DNA from: Streptomyces werraensis
GTDB lineage: Bacteria > Actinomycetota > Actinomycetes > Streptomycetales > Streptomycetaceae
Assembly (NCBI GenBank): GCA_014656175.1
Contig: BNBX01000014.1
Span: 62,001-126,000 of the forward strand
Direction: 5' to 3'
Length of the DNA: 64,000 bases
Positions 51,405 through 59,827 of the stretch are shown here, piece after piece (within the stretch, counting starts at the first letter, position 1; every line of letters begins with the position of its first letter). Both the position numbers and the translations under genes were made by a program. The notes beneath the pieces are model-generated. The model did not search any database. It was not told the DNA's origin and saw nothing but the letters and a program-made list of their open reading frames with translations.

Positions 51405-52466
51405 GTGTCGCACAGCACGGTGCCCCGGGGGACGACCGAGGCGCAGACACCCCCGCAGGACGACGGGACGACCGAAACCCCCGAGGGCCCGGTCCCGTCC
51501 GGGAAGGGCGGACGCGGGTCCCCCGCGAGGAAGGCCGGACGGCTCGCCTTCCGGATCAGATGGCGGCGTGACCGCACGCTGATCCTGATGACCGTGCCCG
51601 CCCTGCTGCTGGTCCTGGTCTTCAACTACGTGCCGATCCTCGGCAACGTGGTCGCCTTCCAGGACTACGACCCCTACCTCAGCGAGAACGGCTTCGTCGC
51701 CATCTTCGAGAGCCCGTGGACCGGGTTCGAGCAGTTCGAGCGGATCTTCGCCGACTCGGCCTTCTGGCACGCGGTGCGGAACACGTTCGTGCTGTTCTTC
51801 CTGCAGCTGGTGCTCTACTTCCCGATCCCGATCCTGCTCGCGCTGCTCATCAACAGCGTGGTGCGGCCCCGGGTGCGGGCGGTCGCCCAGGCGATCATGT
51901 ACCTCCCGCACTTCTTCTCCTGGGTGCTCGTCGTCACCGTCTTCATGCAGATCTTCGGCGGCGCCGGCATCATCGCGCAGACCCTCCGCCGGCACGGCCA
52001 CGAGGGTTTCGACCTGATGACGAACCCGGAGATCTTCAAGTACCTGGTGACCGCCGAGACCGTCTGGAAGGATGCCGGCTGGGGCATCATCGTCTTCCTC
52101 GCCGCCCTCTCCTCCGTCTCCAACGACCTGTACGAGGCCGCCGCCATGGACGGCGCCGGCCGCTGGCGCCGGATGTGGCACGTCACGCTGCCCGCGCTGC
52201 GCCCGGTGATCGCCCTGCTGCTGGTGCTGCGCGTCGGCGACGCCCTCACCGTCGGCTTCGAGCAACTGCTGCTGCAGAGACAGGCGGTGGGCGTCGACGC
52301 CTCCGAAGTTCTCGACACCTACGTGTGGTGGAACGGCATCCGCAACCAGGACTTCAGCTACGCCGCCGCGGCGGGCCTCATCAAGGGCGTGGTGGGCCTC
52401 GGCCTGGTCCTCACCGCCAACAAGGTGGCCCACCTCATGGGCGAGCAGGGGGTGTACAAGAAATGA
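51405..52466 (+). CDS. Sugar ABC transporter permease (LplB-like)
   Basis: 353 aa from GTG 51405 with GAGGAGA upstream. A hydrophilic N-terminus of about 55 residues precedes six membrane segments starting TLILMTVPALLLVLVFNYVP. The EAA loop is YEAAAMDGAGRWRRMWHVTLP (about 242-262). The LplB-type features include VVAFQDYDPYLS. Overlaps the next permease by ATGA. Confidence 0.92.
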   Translation: MSHSTVPRGTTEAQTPPQDDGTTETPEGPVPSGKGGRGSPARKAGRLAFRIRWRRDRTLILMTVPALLLVLVFNYVPILGNVVAFQDYDPYLSENGFVAIFESPWTGFEQFERIFADSAFWHAVRNTFVLFFLQLVLYFPIPILLALLINSVVRPRVRAVAQAIMYLPHFFSWVLVVTVFMQIFGGAGIIAQTLRRHGHEGFDLMTNPEIFKYLVTAETVWKDAGWGIIVFLAALSSVSNDLYEAAAMDGAGRWRRMWHVTLPALRPVIALLLVLRVGDALTVGFEQLLLQRQAVGVDASEVLDTYVWWNGIRNQDFSYAAAAGLIKGVVGLGLVLTANKVAHLMGEQGVYKK

Positions 52467-53419
52467 CCGCCGTCCTCGGCACCCGCCCGGACCGGGAGGA
52501 GACCCGGGTGAAGAAGCCCGGCCGCTGGTCCGCGCCGCCCCGCCCGGTGTGGGAGGAGGAGCCGTCCCGCGCCGGCCGGGCGGGCAAGGGCATCGCCCTC
52601 GGCCTCGCCTGCCTGGCCATCCTCTTCCCGCTGTGGATCGTGATCGTCACCAGTCTGCAGACCAAGAAGACCATCGACGAGGCGGGCGGCCTGGTGGTGA
52701 TCCCCAAGGGCATCACCTTCGTCGCCTACCAGGAACTCCTCGGCGGCGGACAGGTGCAGCGCGCCGCCCTGGTCAGCGTCGGCGTCACCGTCGCCGGCAC
52801 GCTGTTCAGCATGGCCGTGTCGGTGCTGTGCGCCTACGGCCTCTCCCGCAGCGGCTCGCTGGGGCACCGCTGGATCCTGATGACCCTGCTCGCCACGATG
52901 TTCTTCGGCGCCGGCCTCATCCCGACCTACCTGCTGGTGCAGGCGCTCGGGCTGACCGACACCTATCTGGCGCTGATCCTGCCGAGCGCGGTGAGCGTCT
53001 TCAACATCCTGGTGCTGCGCGCGTTCTTCATGAACATCTCGCAGGAACTCGTCGACAGCGCCCGCATCGACGGGGCGGGGGAGTGGCGCATCCTGTTCCG
53101 CATCGTGATGCCGCTGTCCCGCGCGGTCGTCGCGGTGATCTCCCTGTTCTATGCGGTGGGCTACTGGAGCGCCTGGTTCAACGCCTCCATCTACCTCACC
53201 GACCAGGACATGATGCCGCTGCAGAACGTCATGATCCAGCTGGTCCAGAAGCAGGAGCGGCCCGTCGGTCTTTCCGCGCAGATCAACACGGGGCAGCTGT
53301 CGCCGCTGGCCATCCAGATGGCCGTGATGGTGCTGGCCCTGCTGCCGGTGGCCGTGCTCTCGCCCCTCGTCCAGAAGCACTTCAAGAAGGGGATGCTCAC
53401 CGGCGCGGTCAAGGGGTGA
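52463..53419 (+). CDS. Sugar ABC transporter permease (YtcP/LplC-like)
   Basis: 318 aa, six membrane segments. The EAA loop is VDSARIDGAGEWRILFRIVMP. FNASIYLTDQDMMPLQNVMI and the C-terminal FKKGMLTGAVKG are typical of the YtcP group paired with LplB. The ATG overlaps the stop of the preceding permease. A strong hairpin at 53427-53452 separates the transporter genes from the hydrolases. Confidence 0.92.
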   Translation: MTAVLGTRPDREETRVKKPGRWSAPPRPVWEEEPSRAGRAGKGIALGLACLAILFPLWIVIVTSLQTKKTIDEAGGLVVIPKGITFVAYQELLGGGQVQRAALVSVGVTVAGTLFSMAVSVLCAYGLSRSGSLGHRWILMTLLATMFFGAGLIPTYLLVQALGLTDTYLALILPSAVSVFNILVLRAFFMNISQELVDSARIDGAGEWRILFRIVMPLSRAVVAVISLFYAVGYWSAWFNASIYLTDQDMMPLQNVMIQLVQKQERPVGLSAQINTGQLSPLAIQMAVMVLALLPVAVLSPLVQKHFKKGMLTGAVKG

Positions 53420-53426
53420 TCCCCTG

Positions 53427-53452
53427 TGCGGGACGCCCCCGGGCGTCCCGCA
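53427..53452 (+). terminator. Hairpin between importer and hydrolase genes (attenuator candidate)
   Basis: Perfect 12-bp stem (TGCGGGACGCCC at 53427-53438, complement at 53441-53452) with a minimal loop, 8 bases after the permease stop. There is no T-run. It may stop part of the transcripts or protect the upstream message, giving more importer than hydrolase mRNA. Confidence 0.7.
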
Positions 53453-53560
53453 CCCGCGCGCGCATCCTCCCCGTCCGCCCCTTGCCCGAGGACCTGACAT
53501 GCCCGTGCCCCCTCCCCGCCGGCGCCCCTCGCCCGCCGTCCGACCCCGGGGGACCGTCTG

Positions 53561-55531
53561 ATGCCCCGCCTGGCCGACGTCACCCGCGGCCGCATCCTCT
53601 ACGGCGGCGACTGGAACCCCGAGCAGTGGCCCGAGGAGACCTGGGAGGAGGACGTCCGCCTGATGCGCGAGGCGGGCGTCAACTCCGTGACGCTCGGCGT
53701 CTTCTCCTGGTCCCGGATCGAACCCCGGCCCGGCGAGCGGCACTTCGGCTGGCTGGACCGGCTGATGGACCTGGCGCACGGGAACGGCATCGGCGTCGTC
53801 CTCGCCACCCCCACCGCCTCCCCGCCGCCGTGGATGGGCCGGCTGCACCCGGACACCCTGCCCGCCGACCCCGACGGCCACACCGAACTGTGGGGCGGAC
53901 GCCAGCACTTCTCCCACTCCAGCGGCACCTACCGGCGCCTCGCCGCCGCGATCACCGAGGACCTGGCCGCCCGCTACGCCGCCCATCCCGCGCTCACCCT
54001 CTGGCACATCAACAACGAGTACTGCACCTACGACCACGGCGACGAGGCCGCCGCCCGCTTCCGCACCTGGCTCCGCCACCGGTACGGCACCCTCGACGCC
54101 CTCAACACCGCCTGGGGCACCGCCTTCTGGAGCCAGACCTACGGCGACTGGGAAGAGGTGCTGCCGCCCCGGCGCACCCACTACCTGAAGAACCCCGCGC
54201 AGGTCCTGGACTTCCGGCGCTTCACCTCCGACATGCTCCTGGAGTGCTTCACCGCCGAGCGCGACATCGTCCGCCGGCACACCCCGCACCTCCCGGTCAC
54301 CACCAACTTCATGCCGCTGTGGTCCGGGCAGGACGCCTGGCGCTGGGCCGAGGAGGAGGACGTCGTCTCCGTCGACCTCTACCCCGACCCGGACGACCCC
54401 TTCGGCGCGCAGCACGGCGCGCTCGTCCAGGACATGACCCGCTCGCAGGCACGTGGTCCGTGGATGCTCATGGAACAGGCGGCCGGCGCGGTCAACTGGC
54501 GTCCGGTGAACCGCCCCAAGCCGCGCGGCCTCAACCGTCTGTGGTCCCTCCAGGCCGTCGCGCGCGGCGCGGACGCCGTCTGCTGCTTCCAGTGGCGGCA
54601 GTCCCGGCAGGGCGCCGAGAAGTACCACTCCGGGATGCTCGGCCACGCCGGCCCCGAAGGCCGCGCCCACCAGGAGGTCCGCAGGCTCGGCGCGGACCTG
54701 GCGCGGATCGCCCCCCGCGTGAGCGGCGGCGCGGTCACCGCCGAGGTCGCCGTGCTGCACGACTGGCACGCCTGGTGGGCGAGCGACCAGGAGGGCCGCC
54801 CGTCCCGGGAGACGGGCCACGCCGAACTCCTCGGGGCCTGGCACCGCGCCCTGTGGCGGGCCCACCTCACCACGGACGTCGCCCACCCCGAGCACGACCT
54901 CACCGGATACCGGACGGTCGTCGTCCCGCAGCTGCACCTCCTCACCGACCGCGCCGCCGACAACCTCGTGGCGTACGTGCGCGGCGGCGGCACCCTGGTC
55001 TGCGGCTTCGGCACCGGCGTCGTCGACGAGGACGACCGGGTGCGGCCCGGCGGCATGGACGAGCGGCTGCGCGCCCTCTTCGGCATCCGCACCCTGCACG
55101 AGTGGTGGCCGCTGGAGCCGGGCGCGGCCGTGGAGGCGGAGGGAGGCCTGCGCGGCACCCTGTGGTCGGAGGAGCTGGAGCCCGACGGCACCGCCGACGA
55201 GACCCTCGCCTACCGGGGCGGCGAACTGGACGGACTGCCCGCCGTGCTCCGCAAGGGACGCGCCTGGTACGTCTCCACCCTGCCCGACCCGGACGCGCTG
55301 CGGGACCTGCTCACCCGTGTCGCCGCCGGGGCGGGGGTGCGGCCGGTGCTGGACGGGCTCCCGGACACGGTGGAGGCGGTGCGCCGGGGCGGGCTGCTGT
55401 TCCTGCTGCACCACGGCCGGGGTGAGGTCACCGTGGACGTCCCCGGCACCCACCGCGACCTGCTCACCGGAGCCACCGTCACCGGCCGGATCACCCTCGG
55501 CCGCTACGGAGCGGCGGTCCTGGAGCCATGA
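53561..55531 (+). CDS. GH42 beta-galactosidase
   Basis: 656 aa, cytoplasmic (no signal peptide). GH42 signatures: ILYGGDWNPEQWPEETWEED, the acid/base Glu153 in WHINNEYCTYD, the nucleophile Glu305 in WMLMEQAAGAVNW, and FQWRQSRQGAEKYHSGMLGH. A trimerisation domain follows (AVLHDWHAWWA ... TVVVPQLHLLTD), then a small C-terminal beta domain. It removes terminal beta-galactose (or alpha-arabinose in some members) from imported oligosaccharides. GGGGGA precedes the ATG. Overlaps the GH95 gene by ATGA. Confidence 0.93.
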   Translation: MPRLADVTRGRILYGGDWNPEQWPEETWEEDVRLMREAGVNSVTLGVFSWSRIEPRPGERHFGWLDRLMDLAHGNGIGVVLATPTASPPPWMGRLHPDTLPADPDGHTELWGGRQHFSHSSGTYRRLAAAITEDLAARYAAHPALTLWHINNEYCTYDHGDEAAARFRTWLRHRYGTLDALNTAWGTAFWSQTYGDWEEVLPPRRTHYLKNPAQVLDFRRFTSDMLLECFTAERDIVRRHTPHLPVTTNFMPLWSGQDAWRWAEEEDVVSVDLYPDPDDPFGAQHGALVQDMTRSQARGPWMLMEQAAGAVNWRPVNRPKPRGLNRLWSLQAVARGADAVCCFQWRQSRQGAEKYHSGMLGHAGPEGRAHQEVRRLGADLARIAPRVSGGAVTAEVAVLHDWHAWWASDQEGRPSRETGHAELLGAWHRALWRAHLTTDVAHPEHDLTGYRTVVVPQLHLLTDRAADNLVAYVRGGGTLVCGFGTGVVDEDDRVRPGGMDERLRALFGIRTLHEWWPLEPGAAVEAEGGLRGTLWSEELEPDGTADETLAYRGGELDGLPAVLRKGRAWYVSTLPDPDALRDLLTRVAAGAGVRPVLDGLPDTVEAVRRGGLLFLLHHGRGEVTVDVPGTHRDLLTGATVTGRITLGRYGAAVLEP

Positions 55532-57747
55532 ACGGCGGACCCGTGCACGGCACCTGGGAGCCCCGGCCCGCCGCCCGCTGGGAGGACGCCTTCCTGTGCG
55601 GCAACGGCCGGCACGGCGCCCTCGTGCTCGGCGACCCGGCCGACGACCGGACCGTCGTCACCCACCACGCCCTCGTCCGCCCGGACGACGACGCGGGCGG
55701 CCGGCACCGGCTGCCGCCCCTGCTGGCCGACGCGCTCCCCGATGTCCAGGACCGGCTGCTGTCCGGCGACCTCACCGCCGCCGAGGACTTCACCGACGGA
55801 CGCCCGCTCCAGTGGGTGCGGCCCTTCCATCCGGCCTTCCAGGTCCGTCTGCGCCACCACGAGGGCGCCGCCGACCTGACCGGCCACCGCCGCGAGGTGG
55901 ACTTCGCCACCGGCGAGGCCACCGCCCGCCACGACGGCCGCACGAGCCGTGTGTTCGTCTCCCGCGCCGACGACGTGATCGTCCAGCACGTCACCGGCGG
56001 CGACCTGACCCTCCGCCTCACCCTGGACCACCGGCTGCCGAACGCGCCCGGCACCCTGCGCGTCGGACACGGCGCCGTCCTCACCCCCGAGGGCGCCCTG
56101 CTCAGCCTGCGCGCCCGCTACCCCGGCAGCGACCTCGCGTACACCGGCGTGACCGTCGCCGCGGTCACCGGCGGACGCACCGACCTCGCCCCGCCCGGCG
56201 TGCTGGTCACCGGCGCCCGCTCGATCCTGTTGCTCACCCGGGTGCTGCGGCACACCGGCGAGGCGGACGTGGTCGCCGAGGGCCGCGCCCTGCGCGATCT
56301 GCTCACCCCGGACGGGCCGGCGTACGACACGCTCCTCGACCGGCATCTCGCCCTGCACCGCACCGCGTACGAACGGGTCACCCTCGACCTGGACGCCGAT
56401 CCCGCCGAACGGGCGCTGCCCGGCTCGGCATTGCTCGCCCGGCCGCGGAGCACCGCCCTGCTGGAGCGGCTGTTCGCGGCCGGCCGCTACCACCTGCTGT
56501 CCGCCAGCGGGGTGTTCCCGCCCCGGCTCACCGGACTGTGGACCGGTGACTGGGACACCGCCTGGTCGGGCGCCTTCACCCTGGACGCCAACCTCAACCT
56601 CCAGACCGCGTCCGCCGCCGCGGCCGCCCTCCCGGAGGTCACCGAGGCCCTGGCGGCGCTGGTCCGGCGGCAGTTGCCGCACTGGCGGGACAACGCCCGC
56701 GCGGTCTTCGGCGCCCGGGGCGTGGTCACGCCCGCGCACACCGACGGCGAATCCGGGCACAGTTACCACTTCTGCCGCGAGTACCCCCTGCACCTGTGGA
56801 CGGCCGGAGCCGACTGGCTGCTCAAGCCGCTCGTCGACCACGACGAGACCTACGGCGCCCGCGCCCCGGACACCGCCGCCGCGCTCGCCGAGGTCGCCGA
56901 CTTCTACGAGGACTTCCTCACCCGCACCGGACCCGACGGCCGGCTGGTCGTCGTCCCCTCGTACTCGCCCGAGAACCGGCCCGCGAACGGCGGCTGGGGC
57001 GCGCTGAACGCGGCCATGGACCTGTCCGCCGCCCGCCACGCCCTGCACACCGCCGCCGCGTACCACCCGGACCGCGCCGACCGTCTGCGCGCCCTCGCCG
57101 GCCGGCTGCCCCCGCACCGCGTCAACGCCGACGGGGCGCTGGCCGAATGGGCCTGGCCCGGCCTGGAGGACACCTACGACCACCGCCACCTCAGCCACCT
57201 CTACGGCGTCTGGCCCCTGGACGAGATCACTCCCTACGACACCCCGGAGCTCGCGGAGGCCGCCCACCGGGCCCTGGAAAGGCGCGGCCCCGAGAACGAC
57301 TCCGCGCACGGTCATCTGCACCACGCCCTGATCGCCGCCCGGCTCCGGGACGGCAGACGGGTCGCCGGCGCGCTCGGTCGGGTGCTCGACGGCGACTTCT
57401 TCCACGACTCCCTGATGAGCGCGCACTATCCGCACCGGAACGTCTACAACGCCGACGCCGCGCACACCCTGCCCGCCGTGCTGATCGAGGCGCTCGCGCA
57501 GTCGACCCCCGACCGGCTGGTGCTGCTGCCCGCCCCGCTCCCCGCGCTCCCGAGCGGCCGGCTGACCGGGATCCGCACCCGCTTCGGCGCCGCACTCGAC
57601 CTCACCTGGACGCCTGAGGGCGGCACCGCCGTGCTCCGGCCCGGCCGCACCGCCCGCATCACCCTGTGGACCTCCGCCGGCGCCGAGCCGCTCGACCTGG
57701 CCGCCGGCGAGGAACGCGTCGTCCCGCTGCCGGCGGCGGCGCGATGA
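55528..57747 (+). CDS. GH95-like alpha-L-fucosidase/galactosidase
   Basis: 739 aa, no signal peptide. N-terminal beta domain: ARWEDAFLCGNGRHGALVLGDP. The (alpha/alpha)6 barrel shows family marks: YHLLSASGVFPPRLTGLWTGDW, the Asn-x-Asn pair in LDANLNLQTAS that activates the catalytic water in GH95 enzymes, YPLHLWTAGADWLL, PSYSPENRP, and YDHRHLSHLYGVWP near the catalytic acid region. GH95 enzymes invert and release alpha-1,2-fucose (or L-galactose). It is slightly shorter and more divergent than typical members, so the specificity is uncertain. Translationally coupled to GH42. Confidence 0.78.
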   Translation: MNGGPVHGTWEPRPAARWEDAFLCGNGRHGALVLGDPADDRTVVTHHALVRPDDDAGGRHRLPPLLADALPDVQDRLLSGDLTAAEDFTDGRPLQWVRPFHPAFQVRLRHHEGAADLTGHRREVDFATGEATARHDGRTSRVFVSRADDVIVQHVTGGDLTLRLTLDHRLPNAPGTLRVGHGAVLTPEGALLSLRARYPGSDLAYTGVTVAAVTGGRTDLAPPGVLVTGARSILLLTRVLRHTGEADVVAEGRALRDLLTPDGPAYDTLLDRHLALHRTAYERVTLDLDADPAERALPGSALLARPRSTALLERLFAAGRYHLLSASGVFPPRLTGLWTGDWDTAWSGAFTLDANLNLQTASAAAAALPEVTEALAALVRRQLPHWRDNARAVFGARGVVTPAHTDGESGHSYHFCREYPLHLWTAGADWLLKPLVDHDETYGARAPDTAAALAEVADFYEDFLTRTGPDGRLVVVPSYSPENRPANGGWGALNAAMDLSAARHALHTAAAYHPDRADRLRALAGRLPPHRVNADGALAEWAWPGLEDTYDHRHLSHLYGVWPLDEITPYDTPELAEAAHRALERRGPENDSAHGHLHHALIAARLRDGRRVAGALGRVLDGDFFHDSLMSAHYPHRNVYNADAAHTLPAVLIEALAQSTPDRLVLLPAPLPALPSGRLTGIRTRFGAALDLTWTPEGGTAVLRPGRTARITLWTSAGAEPLDLAAGEERVVPLPAAAR

Positions 57748-57781
57748 CCAGGCACGTCCCCCCACCCATGGAAGGAACACC

Positions 57782-58495
57782 ATGGCACCGAAAACCCCGC
57801 GCGGGATCCTCCGGGCGCTGATCGCCCCCGCCCTCGCGCTCGGCGCGACGGTCCACCTGGCCTCCGCGCCCGCGCACGCCGCCGTCTGGAACTCCTGCGA
57901 CCAGTGGGGCAACACCACCCTGGACGGCTACATCCTCTACAACAACATCTGGGGCTCCGGCGCCGGTTCGCAGTGCGTCTGGGCGAACTCCGGCACCAAC
58001 TGGGGCGTCTGGGCCGACCACCCGAACACCGGCGGCATCAAGTCCTACCCGAACAGCAAGAAGGTGATCAACAAGCCGGTCTCCTCGCTGAGTTCGCTCA
58101 CCAGCACCTACCGGGTCACCGTCCCGTCCGCGGGGGCGTACAACACCTCGTACGACATCTGGGACACGGACCACGACTACGAGATCATGCTCTGGGTCAA
58201 CTACAACGGCGCCGTCGGTCCGCTCGGCACCGCGCAGGGCACGGTGAGTCTCGGCGGCCACACCTGGAACGTGTACAAGGGGAACAACGGCGCCAACGAG
58301 GTCTTCTCGTTCCTGCGGACCTCGGACTCGACGTCCGGCACCGTGAACATCCTCCCCGTCCTGAAGTGGATCAAGGACACCAAGGGCTGGATGGGCAACG
58401 AGACCATCGGCGACGTGCAGTTCGGCTACGAGATCACCTCGTCCGCCGGCGGCCTCGACTTCCGCACCGACAGCCTGACCGTCTCGGGCGGCTGA
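57782..58495 (+). CDS. Secreted GH12 endoglucanase/xyloglucanase
   Basis: 237 aa with GGAAGGA upstream. A signal peptide ends near AHA-A (residue 33). The GH12 jelly roll is a single domain without CBM: NSCDQWGNTTLDGYILYNNIWG, the nucleophile Glu134 in DHDYEIMLWVNYNG, and acid/base Glu217 in GDVQFGYEITSS. It hydrolyses internal beta-1,4-glucosidic bonds in cellulose-like glucans or xyloglucan. It is the only exported hydrolase of the locus and should generate the oligosaccharides imported by the ABC system. Last gene of the operon; a palindromic terminator follows. Confidence 0.92.
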   Translation: MAPKTPRGILRALIAPALALGATVHLASAPAHAAVWNSCDQWGNTTLDGYILYNNIWGSGAGSQCVWANSGTNWGVWADHPNTGGIKSYPNSKKVINKPVSSLSSLTSTYRVTVPSAGAYNTSYDIWDTDHDYEIMLWVNYNGAVGPLGTAQGTVSLGGHTWNVYKGNNGANEVFSFLRTSDSTSGTVNILPVLKWIKDTKGWMGNETIGDVQFGYEITSSAGGLDFRTDSLTVSGG

Positions 58496-58503
58496 CACGC
58501 GCA

Positions 58504-58539
58504 CCCTGTGCCGTCCGCACCGGTGCGGACGGCACAGGG
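58504..58539. terminator. 36-bp perfect palindrome, bidirectional terminator
   Basis: Two 18-base arms (58504-58521 and 58522-58539) are exact reverse complements with no spacer. It sits between the convergent GH12 and lacI genes, 8 bases after one stop and 5 before the other. Confidence 0.9.
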
Positions 58540-58543
58540 CCGG

Positions 58544-59554
58544 TCAGAGGACCGGCGCGGGACCCGAACTCGCCCGGACCGTCAGCTCGGGCGGCAGCAG
58601 CACGACCTCGTCGCCGCCGCGACCGTCGAGCTTGGCGACCAGCTGCTCCACGGCGTGCCGGCCCATCTCCTGCGCGGGCAGGGACACCGACGTCAGCCGC
58701 ACCGACGCCTGCACGGCGACCTGCTCGGGGCAGACCGCGATCACCGAGACGTCCTCCGGCACGGCGCGCCCCTGCTGCCGCAGCAGGGCGAGGAGCGGTT
58801 CGACCGCCGCCTCGTTCTGCACCACGAACCCCGTGGTGTCCGGGCGTTCGTCGAGGATGCGGGCGACCGTGACGGCCGTCGCGTCGTACCCGCCCTCGCA
58901 GGGGCGGTGCAGCAGCCGCAGCCCGGTCTCGCGGGCGCGGGAGCGCAGCCCGTCCAGGGTGCGCTCGGCGAAGCCGGTGTGCCGCTCGTAGACCGCGGGG
59001 GCCTCTCCGATGACGGCGACGTCGCGGTGGCCCAGCCCGGCCAGGTGCTCCACGCACAGCGCGCCGGTCGCCTTGAAGTCGAGGTCCACGCAGGTCAGCC
59101 CGGTGGTGTCGGCGGGCAGTCCGATCAGCACGGCCGGCTGGGCGGACTCCCGCAGCAGCGGCAGGCGCTCGTCGTCCAGCTCGACATCCATGAGGATCAT
59201 GCCGTCGGCGAGACCGCTGCCGGCGACCCGGCGGACCGCGTCCGGGCCCTCCTCGCCGGTCAGCAGCAGGACGTCGTACCCGTGGGTGCGGGCGGTGGTG
59301 GCGACCGCTATGGCGATCTCCATCATCACCGGCACGTACATGTCGGTCCGCAGCGGCACCATCAGGGCGATGATGTTGGACCTGCTGCTGGCGAGGGCGC
59401 GGGCGCCCGCGTTGGGGTGGTAGCCGAGCTCGCGGATGGAGCGCTCGACCCGCTGCCGGGTGGTCGCGGAGATCGACCGCTTGCCGCTGAGGACATAGCT
59501 CACCGTGCTCGCCGAGACTCCGGCGTGCTGGGCGACCTCGGCGAGGGTGACCAT
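58544..59554 (-). CDS. LacI-family transcriptional regulator of the glycan locus
   Basis: 336 aa, GGGAG before ATG 59554. N-terminal LacI headpiece: MVTLAEVAQHAGVSASTVSYVLSGKRSISATTRQRV, with the hinge helix PNAGARALASSRSN. The ligand domain is a periplasmic-binding fold (IIALMVPLRTD, GMILMDVELDDERLPLL, GLTCVDLDFKATG, GHRDVAVIGE). The effector is probably an oligosaccharide or sugar released by the locus. Two copies of the operator found before the GH3 and ABC genes lie in its own upstream region, so it is autoregulated. Confidence 0.93.
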   Translation of the reverse strand: MVTLAEVAQHAGVSASTVSYVLSGKRSISATTRQRVERSIRELGYHPNAGARALASSRSNIIALMVPLRTDMYVPVMMEIAIAVATTARTHGYDVLLLTGEEGPDAVRRVAGSGLADGMILMDVELDDERLPLLRESAQPAVLIGLPADTTGLTCVDLDFKATGALCVEHLAGLGHRDVAVIGEAPAVYERHTGFAERTLDGLRSRARETGLRLLHRPCEGGYDATAVTVARILDERPDTTGFVVQNEAAVEPLLALLRQQGRAVPEDVSVIAVCPEQVAVQASVRLTSVSLPAQEMGRHAVEQLVAKLDGRGGDEVVLLPPELTVRASSGPAPVL

Positions 59555-59573
59555 CCGGTATCTCCCAGGGATG

Positions 59574-59586
59574 TGAAGCGCTTCGA
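59574..59586. promoter_or_regulatory. LacI-family operator C (lacI leader)
   Basis: TGAAGCGCTTCGA, the same core with one flank base changed, 20 bases before the lacI start codon and downstream of its probable promoter. Confidence 0.85.
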
Positions 59587-59662
59587 CAGTGCGCGAGAAC
59601 GACGCAAAGGCTTATGAGAGTCGATTCGACCCTAGCTGCAGCAGGGTCAGGATGTCCAGACA

Positions 59663-59678
59663 GTCGAAGCGCTTCGAC
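59663..59678. promoter_or_regulatory. LacI-family operator D
   Basis: Perfect 16-bp palindrome GTCGAAGCGCTTCGAC, 88 bp from operator C (centre to centre about 91), flanking the likely lacI promoter. The spacing would allow looping by a tetramer. Confidence 0.88.
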
Positions 59679-59827
59679 AGGAGAGTTCCCCGTCGTCGCC
59701 GCCCCGCGGGGATCGGCCGGACGGCGGCACGCAGGGTGGTGGGGTCGCTACGAATCGGGTACATACGATCGAGTAGCACCGGTCCGTACCGCAATGACTC
59801 CATCCTATTCGCGGCGAGGTGAGCCTC

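Larger units (their letters stand above)
59555..59827. promoter_or_regulatory. Divergent region, lacI / acyl-CoA dehydrogenase
   Basis: 273 bases with operators C and D. On the minus side a TAGGGT -10 (about 59631-59636) lies between C and D and is the likely lacI promoter. On the plus side CATACGAT (about 59763) or CCTATTCG (about 59811) may serve the dehydrogenase. Confidence 0.5.

Noticed and set aside
52358..55453. 1,031-codon antisense frame across the permease and GH42 genes
   Set aside because: No recognisable domain; codon bias matches the plus-strand genes instead.
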